A DNA stretch of 64,000 nucleotides from Cupriavidus pauculus (lineage in GTDB: Bacteria; Pseudomonadota; Gammaproteobacteria; Burkholderiales; Burkholderiaceae). Position numbers and translations under genes: made by a program. This document shows, piece by piece, positions 6,689 to 15,847 of this stretch; within the stretch, counting starts at the first letter, position 1; each line of letters starts with the position of its first letter. The stretch covers positions 60,734-124,733 of the forward strand of contig NZ_PJRP01000021.1 of the NCBI RefSeq assembly GCF_002858765.1, given 5' to 3'. Below the pieces are notes generated by a model that was not told the DNA's origin, did no database searches, and was given only the letters and a program-made list of their open reading frames with translations.

Positions 6689-8698
6689 ATGCCGCGTACC
6701 CTTGAGTCCGCCGAGATCATCCTGTCCGACGACGGCATCGCGTATTCGCCGCGTTACGACGATGTCTATCGCAGCACTGCCGGTGGCCTGGCGCAGGCGC
6801 AGCACGTCTTCCTGGCCGGCAACGGATTGCCGGGCAACTGGGCCGGGCGCGACCAGTTTGTCATCGTCGAAACCGGCTTCGGGCAGGGTCTGAACTTCCT
6901 GGCCACGTGGCAGGCATGGCGCGATGCGCCGCAGCGCTGCGCGCGCCTGCACTTCGTGTCGATCGAAAAGCACCCGCTCACACGGGAAGGGCTGGCGCAA
7001 CTGCATGCCGGCCTGGGTGACCTGTCGCCGCTGGCCGTGCAGATCCAGCAGCAGTGGCCCGACGCCCTGCCGGGCCTGCATCGCCTGACGTTCGAGGGTG
7101 GGTCGGTGACCCTGACGCTGGCATTCGGCGATGCGGAAGCCATGTTGCCGAAGCTGGTGGCTGGCGCCGACGCGCTTTACCTGGACGGCTTCTCGCCGTC
7201 GCGCAACCCCGAGATGTGGTCAGACACCGTGTTTCGCGGGCTGGCCCGGCTGGCGCGGCTGGGGGCGACGCTGGCCACCTGCACGACGGCCGAATTCGTG
7301 CAGCGCGGGCTGCAGGCCGCCGGTTTCGCGGTCAGCAAGGCGCAGGGGTGTGACGGCAAGCCTGAGATGACGGTCGCGCGCTTTGCGCCGCTCTGGAAGA
7401 TTCGGCGCCATGCACCGCCCGACGCCGCCCACTGGGCCGAGCGCCACGCCATCGTCATTGGCGCGGGGCTGGCCGGGTGCGCGATCACCGAGCGGCTGGC
7501 CGCACGCGGCTGGCGCGTCACGCTGTTCGACGCCCACGACGGGCCGGCACGTCAGACCTCCGGGCATCGCGCGGCGGCCATGCACGCTCACGTTTCGCCC
7601 GACGACGGCCTGCTGTCCCGGTTGTCGCGCGCCGGTAACCTGCACGCGCTGCGCGCCTGGCAGGCGCTGGCCGACGCAGGACATCCGGTGAATTGGCACG
7701 GCTGCGGCGTATTGCAGACCGGCGAGGATGACACTGAAAACGCGGCGCAACGTGCGGCACTGGACGCGCTGGGCTTTCCCGAGTCGTTCGTGCGCTGGAT
7801 GTCGCCCGACGAGGCTGCGGCGTCCCATGGCGCCACGGTCGACCGTGGCGGGCTCTGGTTTCCGCAGGGTGGGTGGGTCGCGCCGCCCGATATCTGCCAG
7901 GCCCAGCTGGCCGCCGCCGGCGACCGGCTGGATGCCCGCTTCCGGTGCCGCGTCGATAGCATCGAGCATGTCGACGGGCAGTGGCTTGCCCGCGATGCAT
8001 CGGGTGCCGTGCTGGCCAGCGCGCCCGTGCTGGTGCTGGCCAATGCGCATGAGGCCGAACGCCTGGTATCGGGCCGGTTCCTGGCACTGCGTCGCGTGCG
8101 CGGGCAACTGACCGATCTGACCCCGGCCCAGGTCGATGTGCTGGGCGGCTGGCCCGATTGCGTGGTCACCGGCGGCGGCTATCTGCTGCCGCGTGGCGAG
8201 CAAGGTGGGGCACGCGTGGGCTCCAGCTACGAGCCCGATGCAGGTCCGCTGGCCGAGAGCGCCACGGTGCACGCCGACAATTTGGGGCGTCTGGCGTCGC
8301 TGTTGCCCGACCGGGCCGCCGCGCTGGCACGTATCGATCCCGAATCGCTGACCGGCTATGTCGGCGTGCGTACCGTCACGCACAACCGCCTGCCGCTGAT
8401 CGGCCGCCTGGCCGACGAACCGCAGTCGCTGGCCCGTGCCGACGCGCTGCGCGGGGCGCACTTGCGCGACGTGCCTCGCATGCCGGGGCTGTACGCGGCC
8501 CTTGCATATGCGTCGCGTGGCCTCACATGGGCCGCACTCGGTGCCGAGTTGATCGCCTGCCATTTGGAAGGCGAACCGCTGCCGCTCGAGGCGGACCTGG
8601 CCGATGCCATCGACCCGGCCCGCCTGCTGCTGCGCGCACTGCGTCACGGACAGGCGGCAGACCCGGCGGGGCAGGATGTTGGGCCCATTCAGGACTGA
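6689..8698 (+). CDS. mnmC: Bifunctional tRNA 5-(methylaminomethyl)-2-thiouridine biosynthesis protein MnmC
   Basis: A 669-residue fusion of two enzymes acting on the wobble uridine of certain tRNAs. The N-terminal methyltransferase domain shows ETGFGQGLNFL (residues 61-71, SAM loop) and LYLDGFSPSRNPEMW (~164-177). The FAD-dependent oxidase domain begins around residue 252 with HAIVIGAGLAGCAITERLA (dinucleotide fold) and ends with VGVRTVTHNRLPLIGR and YASRGLTWAALGAELIA. The oxidase converts cmnm5U to nm5U and the methyltransferase completes mnm5U. Start 6689 is the first ATG near the conserved N-terminus; the open frame extends upstream into the intergenic region. It diverges from rlmJ, so two RNA modification genes share a promoter region. 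Confidence 0.95.
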   Translation: MPRTLESAEIILSDDGIAYSPRYDDVYRSTAGGLAQAQHVFLAGNGLPGNWAGRDQFVIVETGFGQGLNFLATWQAWRDAPQRCARLHFVSIEKHPLTREGLAQLHAGLGDLSPLAVQIQQQWPDALPGLHRLTFEGGSVTLTLAFGDAEAMLPKLVAGADALYLDGFSPSRNPEMWSDTVFRGLARLARLGATLATCTTAEFVQRGLQAAGFAVSKAQGCDGKPEMTVARFAPLWKIRRHAPPDAAHWAERHAIVIGAGLAGCAITERLAARGWRVTLFDAHDGPARQTSGHRAAAMHAHVSPDDGLLSRLSRAGNLHALRAWQALADAGHPVNWHGCGVLQTGEDDTENAAQRAALDALGFPESFVRWMSPDEAAASHGATVDRGGLWFPQGGWVAPPDICQAQLAAAGDRLDARFRCRVDSIEHVDGQWLARDASGAVLASAPVLVLANAHEAERLVSGRFLALRRVRGQLTDLTPAQVDVLGGWPDCVVTGGGYLLPRGEQGGARVGSSYEPDAGPLAESATVHADNLGRLASLLPDRAAALARIDPESLTGYVGVRTVTHNRLPLIGRLADEPQSLARADALRGAHLRDVPRMPGLYAALAYASRGLTWAALGAELIACHLEGEPLPLEADLADAIDPARLLLRALRHGQAADPAGQDVGPIQD

Positions 8699-8736
8699 CT
8701 AGGGTAAAAACTGCCGGAAGCGAATGAAAACCGTGC

Positions 8737-8742
8737 GATAAT
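8737..8742 (+). promoter_or_regulatory. Candidate -10 element upstream of tig
   Basis: GATAAT at 8737-8742 lies about 115 bases before the tig start, in the 158-base gap after mnmC. No convincing -35 is visible at 16-18 bases upstream. The leader between here and tig contains several short GC-rich inverted repeats but no recognisable riboswitch. Confidence 0.3.
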
Positions 8743-8856
8743 CCGCGTTTTCCGTTTGCGCGGAGACCTCCGCTCGCGAGCACTGGCCGCGGCCAGGCGG
8801 CAAGGTGCGCAGACGGATGCGCCGACAACAACTATTTCTGGATTGGATTAACGACC

Positions 8857-10206
8857 ATGTCGAACGTCATTGAAAACCTCGGCAAGCTGGACCGCAAGGT
8901 AACCCTGGCTATCCCCAAGGCCGAAGTGCAGAAGGAAACGCAGGAACGCCTGGTACGTCTGTCGAAGACCGTGAAGATGTCCGGCTTCCGTCCGGGCAAG
9001 GTGCCGATGAAGATGGTCGAGAAGCAATACGGCCAGCAGGTGGAATTTGAAGTTCGCTTCGACAAGGCTGCCCGCAAGTTCTTCGACATCACCCAGGCCC
9101 AGGACGTGAAGGTGGCCGGTCAGCCGAAGTTCGACATCAAGACCGAAGGCGTTGCCGAAGACGAACTGGCTTTTGAAGCCACGTTCGAGGTGTATCCGGA
9201 AGTCAAGATCGGCGAACTGGCCTCGGCCGAAGTGACCCGCACCAAGACCGAAATCGGCGACGCCGAGATCGACAAGACCGTCGACATCCTGCGCAAGCAG
9301 CGTGTTCACTACCACCACCGTGGTGAAGCCGGCGCCCATGGCGACGGCGGCGCCGAAGTGACCGCCCAGAACGGCGATCGCGTGACGATCGACTTCGTCG
9401 GCAAGATCGACGGCGTCGAATTCGCCGGCGGCAAGGCCGAGGACTTCGTGTACGTGCTGGGCGAAGGCCGCATGCTGCCCGAGTTCGAGCAAGCCACGCT
9501 GGGCCTGAAGGAAGGCGAGAGCAAGACGTTCCCGCTGACCTTCCCCGAGGACTACCACGGCAAGGAAGTGGCCGGCAAGACCGCCGAGTTCACCATCACG
9601 CTGAAGAAGGTCGAGTGGGCGCACCTGCCGGAAGTGGACGATGCGTTCGCCAAGTCGCTCGGCATCGCCGACGGCAGCGTGGAAAAGATGCGCGCCGACA
9701 TCCGCGAAAACCTGGAGCGCGAAGTCAAGCGCCGCACGCATTCCATGCTGAAGGACGAAGTCATGGAAGCGCTGCTGAAGGTGAGCGAGCTGGACGTGCC
9801 GAAGGCCCTGATCGAACAGGACCAGGAACGCCTGGTGGAAATGGCCCGTCGTGACCTCGAGCAACGTGGCATGCCGAACGCGAAGGACATGCCGATTCCG
9901 GCCGAGATGTTCGCGCAACAGGCCGAGCGCCGCGTGAAGCTGGGCCTGATCCTGGCTGAAATCGTCAAGGCCAACGGCCTGGAAGCCAAGCCGGACCAGG
10001 TCAAGGCCGAGATCGAGGACTTCGCCAAGAGCTACGAAGACCCGAAGGAAGTCATGCGCTGGTACTACGGCGACCAGCAACGCCTGGCCGAGATGGAAGC
10101 CTACGTGCTCGAAAACAACGTGGTAAATTTCGTGTGCGACAAGGCCAAGGTTGCGGACAAGTCGGTGTCGTTCGAGGAACTCACCGCCGCGCCCGCACAA
10201 GCCTGA
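8857..10206 (+). CDS. tig: Trigger factor, ribosome-associated chaperone and peptidyl-prolyl isomerase
   Basis: A 449-residue protein with the three-domain trigger factor layout: ribosome-binding domain (residues 1 to ~115) with the signature GFRPGKVP at 43-50; an FKBP-type isomerase domain (~165-250) seen as GDRVTIDFVGKIDGVEFAGG and LPEFEQATLGLKEGESKTFPLTFPEDY; and a helical C-terminal domain. It meets nascent chains at the ribosome exit. Insertion HHRGEAGAHGDGGAEV between the first two domains is histidine- and glycine-rich, a loop that varies between species. It is followed by clpP and clpX in the conserved tig-clpP-clpX order. Confidence 0.97.
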   Translation: MSNVIENLGKLDRKVTLAIPKAEVQKETQERLVRLSKTVKMSGFRPGKVPMKMVEKQYGQQVEFEVRFDKAARKFFDITQAQDVKVAGQPKFDIKTEGVAEDELAFEATFEVYPEVKIGELASAEVTRTKTEIGDAEIDKTVDILRKQRVHYHHRGEAGAHGDGGAEVTAQNGDRVTIDFVGKIDGVEFAGGKAEDFVYVLGEGRMLPEFEQATLGLKEGESKTFPLTFPEDYHGKEVAGKTAEFTITLKKVEWAHLPEVDDAFAKSLGIADGSVEKMRADIRENLEREVKRRTHSMLKDEVMEALLKVSELDVPKALIEQDQERLVEMARRDLEQRGMPNAKDMPIPAEMFAQQAERRVKLGLILAEIVKANGLEAKPDQVKAEIEDFAKSYEDPKEVMRWYYGDQQRLAEMEAYVLENNVVNFVCDKAKVADKSVSFEELTAAPAQA

Positions 10207-10218
10207 GGTCGGGCAAGG

Positions 10219-10247
10219 CCGGATGCCGCGCATTGACGCGGCGCCGG
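10219..10247 (+). other. Stem-loop between tig and clpP
   Basis: GCCGCG (10225-10230), loop CATTGA, CGCGGC (10237-10242), extended by CCGG (10219-10222) and CCGG (10244-10247). It lies 13 bases after the tig stop. There is no T-tract, so it is more likely an mRNA-stabilising or processing hairpin than a full terminator. Confidence 0.5.
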
Positions 10248-10311
10248 TCTGTGTCAGCCGGCCTCGCGCGCTGGCCGGTTGACACCATTCCTGAATATCT
10301 GGAGAACCTGC

Positions 10312-10962
10312 ATGACCCGCAATGATTTGCTTGATCGTCTCGCCACCACGCAGGCTTCTGCCCTGGAGACCCAGGGTCTCGGACTGGTGCCGATGGTTGT
10401 CGAGCAGTCCGGCCGGGGCGAGCGCGCGTATGACATCTACTCGCGCCTGCTCAAGGAACGCGTCGTCTTCATGGTAGGCGAGGTCAATGACCAGACCGCC
10501 AACCTGGTGGTGGCCCAGTTGCTGTTCCTGGAAAGCGAAAACCCGGACAAGGACGTGTCGCTGTACATCAATTCGCCCGGCGGATCGGTTTCGGCTGGCC
10601 TGGCGATTTACGACACGATGCAGTTCATCAAGCCCGATGTGCAGACCCTGTGCATGGGCATGGCGGCGAGCATGGGTGCATTCCTGCTGGCTGCGGGTGC
10701 CAAGGGCAAGCGCAGTGCGCTGCCGAATTCGCGCATCATGATTCACCAGCCGCTGGGTGGTGCACGTGGTCAGGCCTCGGACATCGAAATCCAGGCACGC
10801 GAGATCCTGTACCTGCGCGAGCGCCTGAACAGCATCCTGTCGGAAGTTACCGGTCAACCGGTCGAGAAGATTGCCCGCGACACCGATCGCGACAACTTCA
10901 TGAGCGGCGACCAGGCGGTGGACTACGGTCTGATCGACAAGGTGATCACCCGCCGCAGTTGA
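10312..10962 (+). CDS. clpP: ATP-dependent Clp protease proteolytic subunit
   Basis: A 216-residue serine protease that forms the tetradecameric ClpP barrel used by ClpX or ClpA. The catalytic triad is Ser120 (in MGMAASMGAFLL), His145 (IMIHQPLGG) and Asp194 (DTDRDNF), with exactly the spacing of the E. coli enzyme. The start at 10312 has a GGAGAA ribosome site 7 bases before it and gives the family length; a frame-open ATG/other start 33 bases upstream has none. It is separated from clpX by 277 bases that include a strong terminator. Confidence 0.97.
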   Translation: MTRNDLLDRLATTQASALETQGLGLVPMVVEQSGRGERAYDIYSRLLKERVVFMVGEVNDQTANLVVAQLLFLESENPDKDVSLYINSPGGSVSAGLAIYDTMQFIKPDVQTLCMGMAASMGAFLLAAGAKGKRSALPNSRIMIHQPLGGARGQASDIEIQAREILYLRERLNSILSEVTGQPVEKIARDTDRDNFMSGDQAVDYGLIDKVITRRS

Positions 10963-11091
10963 AATTTGACCGGTGTGCCGGCACATTGGCCTGGAGGCAT
11001 CCCAACGGAAGCGTCCGGGCGGTGACCGGCAAAGCCGGGCACACCTGCCGCATTGGTCTGCGTCGTGCCAAATGACGAAGGCTACACCGGA

Positions 11092-11120
11092 ACGAGGCTG
11101 TGCGCCTCGTTTTTGCGTTT
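11092..11120 (+). terminator. Intrinsic terminator after clpP
   Basis: Stem ACGAGGC (11092-11098), loop TGTGC, GCCTCGT (11104-11110), followed by a T-rich run TTTTTGCGTTTT. It should end most clpP transcripts before clpX. Confidence 0.8.
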
Positions 11121-11239
11121 TGCCCCACACGCAGGGGATGCCGCCGACTGCGCCAATTGTTTTGGCGTATGATGCGTTTAATGCGTTTCCCGCCGGGACG
11201 TTTCTGGTGGGATCCACACTGCTAATGTGACTGATTCCT

Positions 11240-12517
11240 ATGGCGGACAAAAAAGGTTCATCCAGCGAGAAACTTCTCTATTGCTCGTTCTGCGGCAAGA
11301 GCCAGCACGAGGTAAAGAAGCTTATCGCGGGCCCGTCGGTGTTCATTTGCGACGAATGCATCGACCTGTGCAACGAGATTATCCGTGACGAGGCCGCCGC
11401 GACCGACAAGGACGCCGCCGCAGTCACGCGCTCGGATCTGCCCACGCCCCACGAAATCCGCGAAAGCCTCGACCAGTACGTGATTGGTCAGGAGCAGGCC
11501 AAGAAGATTCTGGCCGTGGCGGTCTACAACCATTACAAGCGTCTGAAGCACCTCGGCAAGAAGGACGATGTCGAGCTGTCGAAGAGCAACATCCTGCTGA
11601 TCGGGCCCACCGGCTCCGGCAAGACGCTGCTCGCCCAGACGCTGGCGCGCCTGCTGAACGTGCCGTTCGTGATCGCCGATGCCACCACGCTGACCGAAGC
11701 CGGCTACGTGGGCGAGGACGTCGAGAACATCATCCAGAAGCTGCTGCAGAACTGCAATTACGAGGTCGAGAAGGCCCAGCGCGGCATCGTCTACATCGAC
11801 GAAATCGACAAGATCTCGCGCAAGTCCGACAACCCGTCGATCACGCGCGATGTGTCGGGCGAGGGCGTGCAGCAGGCACTGCTGAAGCTGGTCGAGGGCA
11901 CGATGGCCTCGGTGCCTCCGCAAGGCGGCCGCAAGCATCCGAACCAGGACTTCCTGCAGGTAGACACGACGAACATCCTGTTCATCTGCGGTGGTGCATT
12001 CGATGGCCTGGAAAAGGTCATCATGCAGCGTTCGGACAAGACCGGCATCGGTTTTGACGCGCAGGTGCAGAGCAAGGAAGAGCGCGAGGTCAGCGAGGTG
12101 CTCCCGCAGACCGAGCCGGAGGATCTGATCAAGTTTGGTCTGATTCCGGAACTCATCGGGCGTCTGCCGGTGGTGGCAACGCTGGCCAAGCTGGACGAGG
12201 CCGCGCTGATGCAGATCCTGGTCGAGCCGAAGAACGCGCTGGTCAAGCAGTATCAGAAGCTGCTGGCCATGGAAGGTGTCGAGCTGGAGATTCGCCCAGC
12301 CGCGCTGACCGCGATTGCGCGCAAGGCCATCCGCCGCAAGACGGGTGCCCGCGGCCTGCGTTCGATCCTCGAACAATCGCTCATGGACGTCATGTACGAC
12401 CTCCCCAACTACAAGGGCGTGCAGAAGGTGGTGATCGACGAAAACACGATCACCGGCGATGCGCCGCCGCTGCTCATGTACGAAGAGCAGCAGCCCAAGG
12501 TGGCAGGCTCGAACTAA
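11240..12517 (+). CDS. clpX: ATP-dependent unfoldase ClpX
   Basis: A 425-residue AAA+ protein. The N-terminal zinc-binding domain has Cys15, Cys18, Cys37 and Cys40 (CSFCGK and FICDECIDLC). Walker A is GPTGSGKT at 122-129, Walker B is in IVYIDEIDKI, and the ClpP-docking IGF loop is present (RSDKTGIGF). ClpX recognises tagged substrates, unfolds them and feeds them to ClpP. The length is usual. Upstream (11151-11173) there is a 6-bp inverted repeat CGCCAA-N5-TTGGCG and a TATGAT -10-like element, so clpX probably has its own promoter in addition to any read-through from clpP. Confidence 0.97.
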   Translation: MADKKGSSSEKLLYCSFCGKSQHEVKKLIAGPSVFICDECIDLCNEIIRDEAAATDKDAAAVTRSDLPTPHEIRESLDQYVIGQEQAKKILAVAVYNHYKRLKHLGKKDDVELSKSNILLIGPTGSGKTLLAQTLARLLNVPFVIADATTLTEAGYVGEDVENIIQKLLQNCNYEVEKAQRGIVYIDEIDKISRKSDNPSITRDVSGEGVQQALLKLVEGTMASVPPQGGRKHPNQDFLQVDTTNILFICGGAFDGLEKVIMQRSDKTGIGFDAQVQSKEEREVSEVLPQTEPEDLIKFGLIPELIGRLPVVATLAKLDEAALMQILVEPKNALVKQYQKLLAMEGVELEIRPAALTAIARKAIRRKTGARGLRSILEQSLMDVMYDLPNYKGVQKVVIDENTITGDAPPLLMYEEQQPKVAGSN

Positions 12518-12587
12518 GCGAGGTCCAACTGACGCCGAACGTGCCGGACCCACGTGGTCCCAACCAGACTGGCGAATCTCTCAAGCT

Positions 12588-12619
12588 GCCGTTCGCTGGA
12601 AAGCGAGCGGCTTTTTTTG
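12588..12619 (+). terminator. Intrinsic terminator after clpX
   Basis: GCCGTTCGCT, loop GGAA, AGCGAGCGGC (one G-T pair) followed by seven T residues. It isolates clpX from lon. Confidence 0.88.
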
Positions 12620-12727
12620 TTCAATTCCACAAACTAACGGGAGCAAACGCGGGTATGCTGTTTCAGAGTGGGTCGCGGGTGCAGTTTGCGGCACGTATTT
12701 TTAGTGCCAGGAATTGATGACGGGTAT

Positions 12728-12755
12728 CTTGCAATCGAATCCCGAGACCCTATTT
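12728..12755 (+). promoter_or_regulatory. Candidate heat-shock (sigma-32) promoter of lon
   Basis: CTTGCAA (12728-12734), a 13-base spacer, then CCCTATTT (12748-12755), 27 bases before the lon start. This resembles the sigma-32 pattern CTTGAA - 13 to 15 bases - CCCCATNT. lon is a classical heat-shock gene. The match is by eye and unproven. Confidence 0.5.
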
Positions 12756-12781
12756 ACGCCTTAAATGACTGACTGGGGAAA

Positions 12782-15196
12782 ATGATGTCCGGAACACAAC
12801 TCCTCCCGGCTGAGCCGATTCGCCTGCCACTGTTGCCACTGCGCGACGTGGTGGTGTTTCCGCACATGGTGATCCCACTGTTCGTGGGACGCCCGAAGTC
12901 CATCAAGGCGCTCGAGACTGCGATGGAGTCGGGCAAGAGCATCATGCTCGTGGCACAGAAGACGGCCGCCAAAGACGAACCGACAGCCGAAGACCTCTAC
13001 GAGGTTGGCTGCATCGCCAATATCCTGCAAATGCTGAAGCTCCCCGACGGTACCGTTAAGGTACTGGTCGAGGGTACGCAACGTGCAAACATCACCGAGG
13101 TGACCGAGGACGATTCGCACTTCATGTGCGAAGCCGTGCCTGTGCCGCCCGCTTCGGCGGAATCGGCCGAGACCGAGGCCCTGCGCCGCGCGATCGTGTC
13201 GCAGTTTGACCAGTACGTAAAGCTCAACAAGAAGATCCCGCCGGAGATCCTGACGTCGCTGTCGGGCATCGACGAGGCCGGCCGCCTGGCCGACACCATT
13301 GCCGCGCATCTGCCGATCAAGCTCGAGCAGAAGCAGAAGATCCTGGAAATGGTGAAGGTGACCGAGCGTCTGGAGAGCCTGCTGTCGCAGCTCGAGGGCG
13401 AGATCGACATCCTGCAGGTGGAAAAGCGCATCCGTGGCCGCGTCAAGCGCCAGATGGAAAAGTCTCAGCGCGAGTACTACCTGAACGAGCAGGTCAAGGC
13501 CATTCAGAAGGAACTGGGCGAGGGCGAGGAAGGTGCCGACCTTGAAGAGCTGGACAAGCGCATCAAGGCCGCACGCATGCCCAAGGAGGCCAAGAAGAAG
13601 GCCGACGCCGAGTTCAAGAAGCTCAAGCTGATGTCGCCGATGTCGGCCGAGGCGACCGTCGTGCGCAACTACATCGACACGCTGGTCAACCTGCCGTGGC
13701 GCAAGAAGAGCAAGGTCAACAACGACCTGGCCAACGCCGAGCGCGTGCTGGATGAAGACCATTACGGTCTGGAGAAGGTCAAGGAACGCATCCTTGAGTA
13801 TCTTGCCGTGCAACAGCGCGTGGACAAGGTGAAGGCGCCGATCCTGTGCCTGGTCGGGCCTCCCGGCGTGGGCAAGACGTCGCTGGGTCAGTCGGTGGCA
13901 CGCGCTACGAACCGGAAGTTCGTGCGCATGGCACTGGGTGGCGTGCGTGACGAGGCCGAGATTCGCGGTCACCGCCGTACCTACATCGGGTCGATGCCGG
14001 GCAAGATCCTGCAGAGCCTGTCGAAGGTTGGCGTGCGCAATCCGCTCTTCCTGCTCGACGAGATCGACAAGATGGGCATGGACTTCCGTGGCGACCCGTC
14101 GTCGGCCCTGCTCGAAGTGCTGGACCCGGAACAGAACCACACGTTCCAGGACCACTACATCGAAGTGGACTTCGACCTGTCGGACGTGATGTTCGTGGCA
14201 ACGTCGAACTCGCTGAACATTCCGCCGCCGCTGCTGGACCGGATGGAAGTGATCCGCCTGTCGGGTTACACCGAAGACGAGAAGGTGAACATCGCCACGC
14301 GCTACCTGCTGCCGAAACAGATCCGCAACAACGGTCTGAAGCAGGGCGAGATCGAAGTCACCGAAGCGGCCATCCGCGACATCATTCGCTACTACACGCG
14401 TGAAGCGGGCGTCCGCTCGCTGGAACGCGAGGTGTCGAAGATTGCCCGCAAGGTGGTCAAGCTGCTGCTGCTGAAGAAGGAGTCGAACTCGGTGAAGGTG
14501 GATTCCGAGAACCTCGACAAATTCCTGGGCGTGCGCAAGTACGACTTCGGTCTGGCCAACAAGGAAAACCAGGTGGGCCAGGTGACCGGTCTGGCGTGGA
14601 CGGAAGTGGGTGGCGATCTGCTGACCATCGAAGCCGCGATCATGCCGGGCAAGGGCAACATCTCGCGTACCGGTTCGCTGGGCGACGTGATGAAGGAATC
14701 GGTCGAGGCCGCGCGGTCGGTGGTGCGTTCGCGGGCGCGTCGTCTGGGCATTACGGATGAGATGTTCGAGAAGCGCGACATCCACATCCACGTGCCCGAA
14801 GGCGCCACGCCCAAGGATGGACCGTCGGCAGGTATCGCGATGACCACGGTGCTGGTGTCGGTGCTGACGGGGATTCCCGTGCGTGCCGATGTGGCGATGA
14901 CCGGCGAGATCACGCTGCGCGGTGAAGTGCTGCCGATCGGTGGACTCAAGGAAAAGCTGCTGGCTGCCCACCGTGGCGGTATCAAGCTGGCGCTGATCCC
15001 CGAGGAAAACGTGAAGGACCTGGCGGATATCCCCGACAACGTCAAGAACGCCATCGAGATCGTGCCCGTGCGCTGGATCGACAAGGTGCTGGAGCTGGCA
15101 CTCGAGCGCAAGCCCGAGGCGCTGCCTGAGGAAGATGCCAAGCCTGCCGATGTGGCAGACAAGGGCGAGTCCAAGGTCGAGCGCATTCATCACTGA
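12782..15196 (+). CDS. lon: ATP-dependent protease Lon (La)
   Basis: An 804-residue protease. The N-terminal LON substrate domain starts LPLLPLRDVVVFPHMVIPLF, followed by coiled-coil region (EGEIDILQVEKRIRGRVKRQMEKSQREYYLNEQ, residues ~200-230), the AAA+ module with GPPGVGKTS near residue 360 and a proteolytic domain with the Ser-Lys dyad: Ser in PKDGPSAGIAM near residue 681 and Lys in GGLKEKLLAAHR near 722. It degrades misfolded and regulatory proteins in the cytoplasm. Two adjacent ATG codons (12782 and 12785) could both start it. A strong terminator follows. Confidence 0.97.
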   Translation: MMSGTQLLPAEPIRLPLLPLRDVVVFPHMVIPLFVGRPKSIKALETAMESGKSIMLVAQKTAAKDEPTAEDLYEVGCIANILQMLKLPDGTVKVLVEGTQRANITEVTEDDSHFMCEAVPVPPASAESAETEALRRAIVSQFDQYVKLNKKIPPEILTSLSGIDEAGRLADTIAAHLPIKLEQKQKILEMVKVTERLESLLSQLEGEIDILQVEKRIRGRVKRQMEKSQREYYLNEQVKAIQKELGEGEEGADLEELDKRIKAARMPKEAKKKADAEFKKLKLMSPMSAEATVVRNYIDTLVNLPWRKKSKVNNDLANAERVLDEDHYGLEKVKERILEYLAVQQRVDKVKAPILCLVGPPGVGKTSLGQSVARATNRKFVRMALGGVRDEAEIRGHRRTYIGSMPGKILQSLSKVGVRNPLFLLDEIDKMGMDFRGDPSSALLEVLDPEQNHTFQDHYIEVDFDLSDVMFVATSNSLNIPPPLLDRMEVIRLSGYTEDEKVNIATRYLLPKQIRNNGLKQGEIEVTEAAIRDIIRYYTREAGVRSLEREVSKIARKVVKLLLLKKESNSVKVDSENLDKFLGVRKYDFGLANKENQVGQVTGLAWTEVGGDLLTIEAAIMPGKGNISRTGSLGDVMKESVEAARSVVRSRARRLGITDEMFEKRDIHIHVPEGATPKDGPSAGIAMTTVLVSVLTGIPVRADVAMTGEITLRGEVLPIGGLKEKLLAAHRGGIKLALIPEENVKDLADIPDNVKNAIEIVPVRWIDKVLELALERKPEALPEEDAKPADVADKGESKVERIHH

Positions 15197-15220
15197 TCGA
15201 CGTCATCGTCGAAACGCCAG

Positions 15221-15254
15221 AAAAGCCGCGGGTTAGCGCCCGCGGCTTTTTTTG
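15221..15254 (+). terminator. Intrinsic terminator after lon
   Basis: Stem AGCCGCGGG / CCCGCGGCT with loop TTAGCG, preceded by AAA and followed by a T7 run. Very strong. Confidence 0.92.
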
Positions 15255-15297
15255 TTTGCTTGCCCGGCGTGATGCAAAAGAATCGTGAAATCAACGC

Positions 15298-15327
15298 TTG
15301 GCAAATCGAAAAGTCTCGTATTACAAT
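15298..15327 (+). promoter_or_regulatory. Promoter candidate for the tRNA-Val - tRNA-Asp unit
   Basis: TTGGCA (15298-15303), 18-base spacer, TACAAT (15322-15327), about 100 bases before the first mature tRNA. The bases after -10 (CGCGGCC) are GC-rich like the discriminator of stringently controlled stable-RNA promoters. Confidence 0.55.
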
Positions 15328-15425
15328 CGCGGCCTCGCAACGCAAACAGCGGCAAGCAAGCAGTAACCGCCGAATCGTGCGCAGCGAGAATTACCTTGCA
15401 GGCAACTGGCTTGCGTGGTCCATGT

Positions 15426-15501
15426 GGGTGCTTAGCTCAGTTGGTAGAGCGGCGCCCTTACAAGGCGTAGGTCGGGGGTTCGAGCCCCTCAGCACCCACC
15501 A
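15426..15501 (+). tRNA. tRNA-Val (anticodon TAC)
   Basis: A 76-base cloverleaf with encoded CCA. Acceptor GGGTGCT pairs with AGCACCC; D-arm GCTC/GAGC; anticodon stem GCGCC/GGCGT with loop CTTACAA, anticodon TAC; T-arm with GGTTCGAGCCCC. The discriminator is A, followed by CCA (15499-15501). Confidence 0.96.
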
Positions 15502-15548
15502 CACTGGATCGCGACGAACAAACAGGCTTAGCAAGGGCACCGACGCAA

Positions 15549-15625
15549 GGAGTGGTAGTTCAGTCGGTTAGAATACCGGCCTGTCACGCCGGGGGTCGCG
15601 GGTTCGAGTCCCGTCCACTCCGCCA
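15549..15625 (+). tRNA. tRNA-Asp (anticodon GTC)
   Basis: A 77-base cloverleaf with encoded CCA. Acceptor GGAGTGG pairs with CCACTCC; D-loop with AGTCGGTTAGAA; anticodon loop CTGTCAC with anticodon GTC; T-arm GCGGGTTCGAGTCCCGT; discriminator G, then CCA. It lies 47 bases after tRNA-Val and shares its promoter and terminator. Confidence 0.96.
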
Positions 15626-15630
15626 AGTAA

Positions 15631-15660
15631 AAATGCCCGCATCAGCGGGTTTTTTTATTT
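15631..15660 (+). terminator. Intrinsic terminator of the tRNA unit
   Basis: CCCGC, tetraloop ATCA, GCGGG, followed by TTTTTTTATTT. It begins 10 bases after the tRNA-Asp CCA. Confidence 0.88.
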
Positions 15661-15847
15661 GTATCGTCCGAATGATCTGGGCAGCGGGCATTCCGGCTCG
15701 CTGGCATCGAAGCTCAGGCAGCATCGACGACTTCCCTGACACAACCTCATTCGACGCCACATATTCCGCAGGTCTGGCGGCCCGGTCCTGATAGAATCGC
15801 AAAGTTTGACCGTCGGCCCAAGGCCTCAACCCTTTCACCCGAAAAGC

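Noticed and set aside
15260..15571. Open frame running across the two tRNA genes
   Set aside because: It translates promoter and tRNA sequence. The tRNA cloverleafs are certain, so the frame is fortuitous.
15751..15766. TCGACGCCACATATT shared with 49019-49033
   Set aside because: A 15-base identity between two spots is expected once or twice by chance in 64 kb; no extension of the similarity.
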